NCBI GenBank assembly: GCA_015501605.1
Contig: JADNRZ010000005.1
Coordinates: 1,240,001 to 1,304,000, forward strand
Direction of reading: 5' to 3'
Length of the DNA: 64,000 nt
Source of the DNA: Panaeolus papilionaceus
Taxonomy: Eukaryota > Basidiomycota > Agaricomycetes > Agaricales
Of the stretch, positions 60,107-64,000 are shown in pieces (the first letter of the stretch is position 1; each line of letters begins with the position of its first letter). Made by a program: the position numbers and the translations under genes. The notes beneath the pieces are model-generated. The model saw only the letters and a program-made list of their open reading frames with translations. It was not told the origin of the DNA and did not search any database.

Positions 60107-62974
60107 CTACTCAGGTACACCGACCACAACGACCCAGCGCACATTGGTTGCCAGATTCCACTTTTGGTTGGGGAAATAAGCCGCCAGGGTATATCCAACC
60201 ACCACAAAAGATCCACGAGGAATTTCTCCATCCCATAAGGGTAGACGGTGCAGTTCATTGATATCATTTTGGAAGTTGAAGTTAGTATCGCGCGCGTCGT
60301 AGATAGGGACTTGAGCGAGAGTTAATAAGTGAGTAAAGCAGAGGGAATCAACCACATACTGTTAGCATTGGCCGACAGAGCCATAGACTCAGACGACCTC
60401 GCTGAAGGCGCTGCAGTTAGAGTGGCGGAGCTTGGAGAATGAGTAAACATATGGTCATCACTATTTTGGGAAGGAGAGGGCGTTGCAGTTGAGGCTATGA
60501 AGCGGTTGCATCAGCTTAAAGTCATAAACAATATGATAATGACACATACCTTGACCTTGAACAACATTAGGATCCCAATCAGAACGCGTAGAAAATTGAA
60601 GAGCAGATTGTGCGACTTGGGCGGCGATGACGTCGACATTGAAAATCATGCAGCAAAAAGCCACAAGGCGTTCCCATTCTTGTTTATGGAGAACGACACT
60701 GACCATCTTCTGGGAGAGACCGATCGGTTTGGGAGCCGTTAGGAATGAATCCCACAAATAGCCGCACGACAAGGCAATGGCGGGAACGTCGCCACGATAG
60801 ACATTGTAACGCAAGTTGTTGTTAACACGTACTTCTCGCAGTTGAACCTCCAAAGGAGAGAGTCGACTTGGGTTGATAAAACGGCCGTTCTGAGTGAGAG
60901 TAAGAATTGAAAAAGCAGTGCTGTGACAAAAGTCATAAGTAAAGGGATGGAGACGCTGACGATACCAAAAACATACTTCGGGTTCATGTTGGGAGTCTTT
61001 GTGACCCAAGTAGAGAAGACCACCTGACCGCGACCAATGTTTGAAGACCAGCTACTGAATCTTCCTTTTCTGTGAGTAGACATTAGGAATGCCATCCTGC
61101 AAATAGAGTCTCAAACAGCACATACTTTAAGTTAACCAATCCGGCATATGTCTGCGCGAGAAGGGGGTCATGAAGTTGAGGATCGTTAACTTCGCAAATG
61201 GGGGGCAAAGGGGGACAGAGCCTAAGCGACGTTTTGTTGCCTGGAGCAGAATTAGGCTCTCCACCAACATTAAAACCAGCGGGGATCAGAGGCGCGAGAT
61301 CTTTCATAGACATCAAGGGAGTGGGCGATACAGCGGAGGCCGTCTGTTGAACAATGCTATCGGGTGCAGGCGTGACAAGCGCCTGAGAAGGGTTGCTATT
61401 GGGAGAAGGAGCGGCAGGAACAGGGAGCGAAAGAGGAGGGTTGTTGGGGGGTGGGACAATAGTGTGCGTAGATGGGTTAGTAGAAGTGGAAACGGTGACA
61501 GGAGCCGCAATGGGGGTAGCCTCCGATGGGAGAGCAGGGATGGTTAACCTAGAACCTGACAGGGTAGGCTGGGTTCTGAGGGACGTCAATTACAGTTAAA
61601 GAAGGACAAAGACACAAATTCTTACTTCTTAGGACGGGTCACTGTTTTTTCCTTCCCTTTTCCTTTTTGAGCAGGCTTACGTCTAGGCTTGGATGGAGTG
61701 ACGGGTTCCACAAGTGGCGAAGCAGTAGTAGACGATGAAACCTGAGATACACCTGCGGGGCTGAGAGGATGCTTGGACGGAAGAGGAGAGGGAGGTTGGG
61801 CCATAAAGTGCTGGACAGCGGAAGACCACGTGTTGCCTTGAAGACCAGGAATGTAAGGGGAGGGGTGGCTGCTGTTCGCGGTGGCCAACTGCAACAAGCT
61901 CATGATGAAGTCCTTGTTTTGTAAGGCGGTCTGAATGAAGTCGTTGGCCGAGTTATCATTGAGACTACCAGGGAAAGGGCTAGACAGGCTTGGGGAAACA
62001 TAAGCGTAGGAAAGGTGATGAGTGAACAAGACATACACAGCATTAGGCGTGGAGACGACAGGCGGAACGCGAACCTCGGCTGTGGAGGGAGTAGAGGAGT
62101 CCACAGCCATGTTTGCACGTCCAACCGTGTCATTGGAAGGTGGACAGGCGGGAACAGAGATAGGGTCACGGTTAGAATACAACGCCTCTGGATCGGAATG
62201 AAGGGGGCCATCGTCGCTGTGGAGCCGTTATATAAGAGTCACGATTAATTGCAAAAGAAAAGAAAAAGAAAAAGAACTCACATGAACGCAGCGTCGTCTT
62301 CGTTCATTTCAGAGTCATCAAATTCGGACAATTCTGAGTCATTGTCTCCTATTGCTTCAGCGTCAATGAAAGATTTGACAAGAGTTTTTGGAGTGACAGG
62401 ACTGGTACGAGTACCGACGCAGGGTAAGTCAGTTGCTACTGAGGACAAGCAAAGAACAGCGTACTCAGTGTTGGAGTCAGGCGGATCAACCGCAAAGCGG
62501 GATCGCTTTTCAACAGGAGGTTGGATGCCATCTTCGGGGTCTGAATGAGCAGTGCTGGACCTGGGTTTAAAAGTTAGAAAGCAATGAAGAAGCAACACCT
62601 GACAAGGACATACCTGGTTCGACGACGAGAGCGAGGAAGAGAGGTAGCCACATTACGATCAGTGACAACCCGCGATGAGGGCTTCCCACGATACATGTCA
62701 TCCCCCGGATCAAGGGGCCGGTTGCTATCCAACCTCTCATTCAGCTAGGCAAAGACAAGAGACAAAGACGAGATAACTTACACCAGTTCCTCATCGGAAT
62801 CGGAAACCATGACTGGTCTAGAAAATAGCAAAGTCAGTAAATGTACAAGTTATTGTGGACGACAACTTACCCTTCTTGGGGATGTGCAAGGGTGAGCTCA
62901 ATGGATGATGTAGTCGCTGCAGAGGAGGTTTTGGAACGAGTAGCACAAGAGGGCTTAACAGTAGAGGCAGGCAT
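60107..62974 (-). CDS. Lineage-specific protein with conserved C-terminal domain
   Basis: ATG 62974 (MPASTVKPSC) and about eight exons to TAG 60107-60109. The N-terminal half is low-complexity: Ser/Pro/Thr-rich, with acidic patches (DNDSELSEFDDSEMNEDD), basic patches (SKPRRKPAQKGKGKEK) and a Pro-rich run (NPPLSLPVPAAPSP). The C-terminal third is compact: RFINPSRLSPLEVQLRE, LSCGYLWDSFLTAPKPIG, HKQEWERLVAFCCMIF, then VPIYDARDTNFNF, LWDGEIPRGSFVVVGYT and NLATNVRWVVVVGVP. I have seen this C-terminal pattern in expanded agaricomycete families without a known role. Head-to-tail with the JmjC-like gene. Intron boundaries are approximate. Confidence 0.55.
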
Positions 62975-63640
62975 TGAGGCAAATAAAGGGGGATAAAGCA
63001 GCAATGCGATAGAGATTGTTGAATGAGGTAGAGATCCGCAAAAGGGGCAAGGAGAAAATGAAAGACCCTACATGGTTTATATAGCAGAGAGGAACGACCT
63101 GGTTCAAACATAAACCGAAAGAAGAAAAAAAAAATAGAAAAAATTGCTCTGTAACTTGGCAGTGATCGAATGGAAAGAAAATATAGTGGTGAGTCAGAAA
63201 AAAAGAGCGGATGGAACAGAGCGGCAACATAAACATCGGATGTAACAACTTGCGAAGAACGGGGGCATGGAGGCGTCGTCCTCCATGATCGAGTTTTTTA
63301 ACCAGACGGGTAGGGACAAGAGTGCATTGAACAATTCACAAGTCCAATAACTGACAGGGGTGGATTAACGAATTATCAAACATAGGGGAAGCGGATGCAT
63401 ATGCGTCCGTGCGACGGATCGGATGGAGTCATCATGTTTAGCGCCCATAATGCCAAGTTAATAGTGATCGCGTCTGGTATCAGCTTTAAGCTCCAAACAG
63501 GTATATAATAAACATCGTCGATGGAGGAGCACATACACAGACCTCAATTTTAAACAACGATGAATATTTTCTATGATACGGAAAGAGCTCGTACGTGCCT
63601 CATATCTGTGATGTACGATAACTAAAGATGTGAACAGGAG
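62975..63640. other. Intergenic, nothing recognised
   Basis: Promoter side of the 60-63 kb gene; open frames have no motif. Confidence 0.4.
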
Positions 63641-63654
63641 CTAGCGTAAATGCC

Positions 63655-64000
63655 ATGCAGGCTCGAGCAGCTCAAGAGGACAATCCCGTGCCAATTTTTA
63701 CAGCCCTGATGGAGGTATGTTTATCAACACGGCTTCGAAAGGAAAAAATGCGATAACTAAGATTGATGGAACACAGACCCCGACAAGTGATTTCAAAGTT
63801 CAACGTCGCCCTCAATGCAATTTGCGGTCCCCAAGGATGACGGTACAGGACACGGCGGGAAATGTCGATGAAGCAGGTGTGAGAATCTTGGGCGTCTTGT
63901 GTCAAAAGACGCTTCCACCAGTAACCCGAAATATGTGAGTGCATATCGTAAGAAGGAGATAAGCAGGAGGCTAATGACATACAGAGCGTCAGATCAGACA
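63655..64000 (+). CDS. Possible 5' part of an unrecognised gene, cut by the window end
   Basis: ATG 63655 reads QARAAQEDNPVPIFTALME to a GTATGT donor at 63715; an acceptor at 63776 restores a frame (TPTSDFKVQRRPQ, then VRILGVLCQKTLPPVTRN) that ends near another GTGAGT donor at 63932. Steady frame use but no domain, and the gene continues beyond the window. Could also be noise. Confidence 0.3.

Overview
The window reads as nuclear DNA of an agaricomycete (mushroom-forming basidiomycete). Genes are dense and on both strands, they carry many 50-65 bp GT-AG introns, and the recognisable proteins (Sec2-type Rab GEF, Tps2-type trehalose enzyme, plasma-membrane H+-ATPase, Vps68, cutinase, F-box protein, GH43-like enzyme) sit beside proteins of mushroom-lineage style that I cannot name. 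Exon joins were worked out by hand from splice sites and reading frame, so boundaries are predictions.

Left part (1-27.4 kb): an unresolved 2.4 kb, then SEC2 (+), a pogo-like MITE, a four-TM membrane protein (+), a two-RRM RNA-binding protein (-), a short-chain dehydrogenase (-), a GNAT acetyltransferase (+), a secreted cutinase (-), an F-box protein (+), a TPS2-like trehalose-6-phosphate phosphatase (+), a coiled-coil protein (+) and a PMA-type proton pump (+).

Middle (27.4-47.6 kb): a gene-poor stretch with remnants of a membrane protein, then a small secreted precursor at 30.5-31.1 kb whose C-terminal half is a row of Trp-Lys-Arg / Trp-Arg-Arg repeats. This is the layout of a Kex2-processed repeat-peptide precursor and is the most interesting gene here. 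It is followed by two related small lineage-specific genes, arginyl-tRNA synthetase (-), a 2.6 kb stack of nested inverted-repeat transposons (38.4-41.0 kb), a secreted GH43-like glycosidase (+), VPS68 (-) and an unrecognised gene (-).

Right part (46.7-64 kb): a small host gene appears to have been split by an intact 7.6 kb Helitron Rep/helicase gene on the opposite strand. The host reading frame resumes in phase on the far side, so the Helitron probably sits in an intron. The Helitron protein carries tandem SAP-like/HxCTPAC units at its N terminus and a USP-like cysteine-protease domain at its C terminus. Beyond it lie two long lineage-specific genes on the minus strand. One has a JmjC-like cupin that has lost its usual iron ligands. 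The other has a disordered N-terminal half and a conserved C-terminal domain of unknown function. No rRNA, tRNA or CRISPR was recognised.
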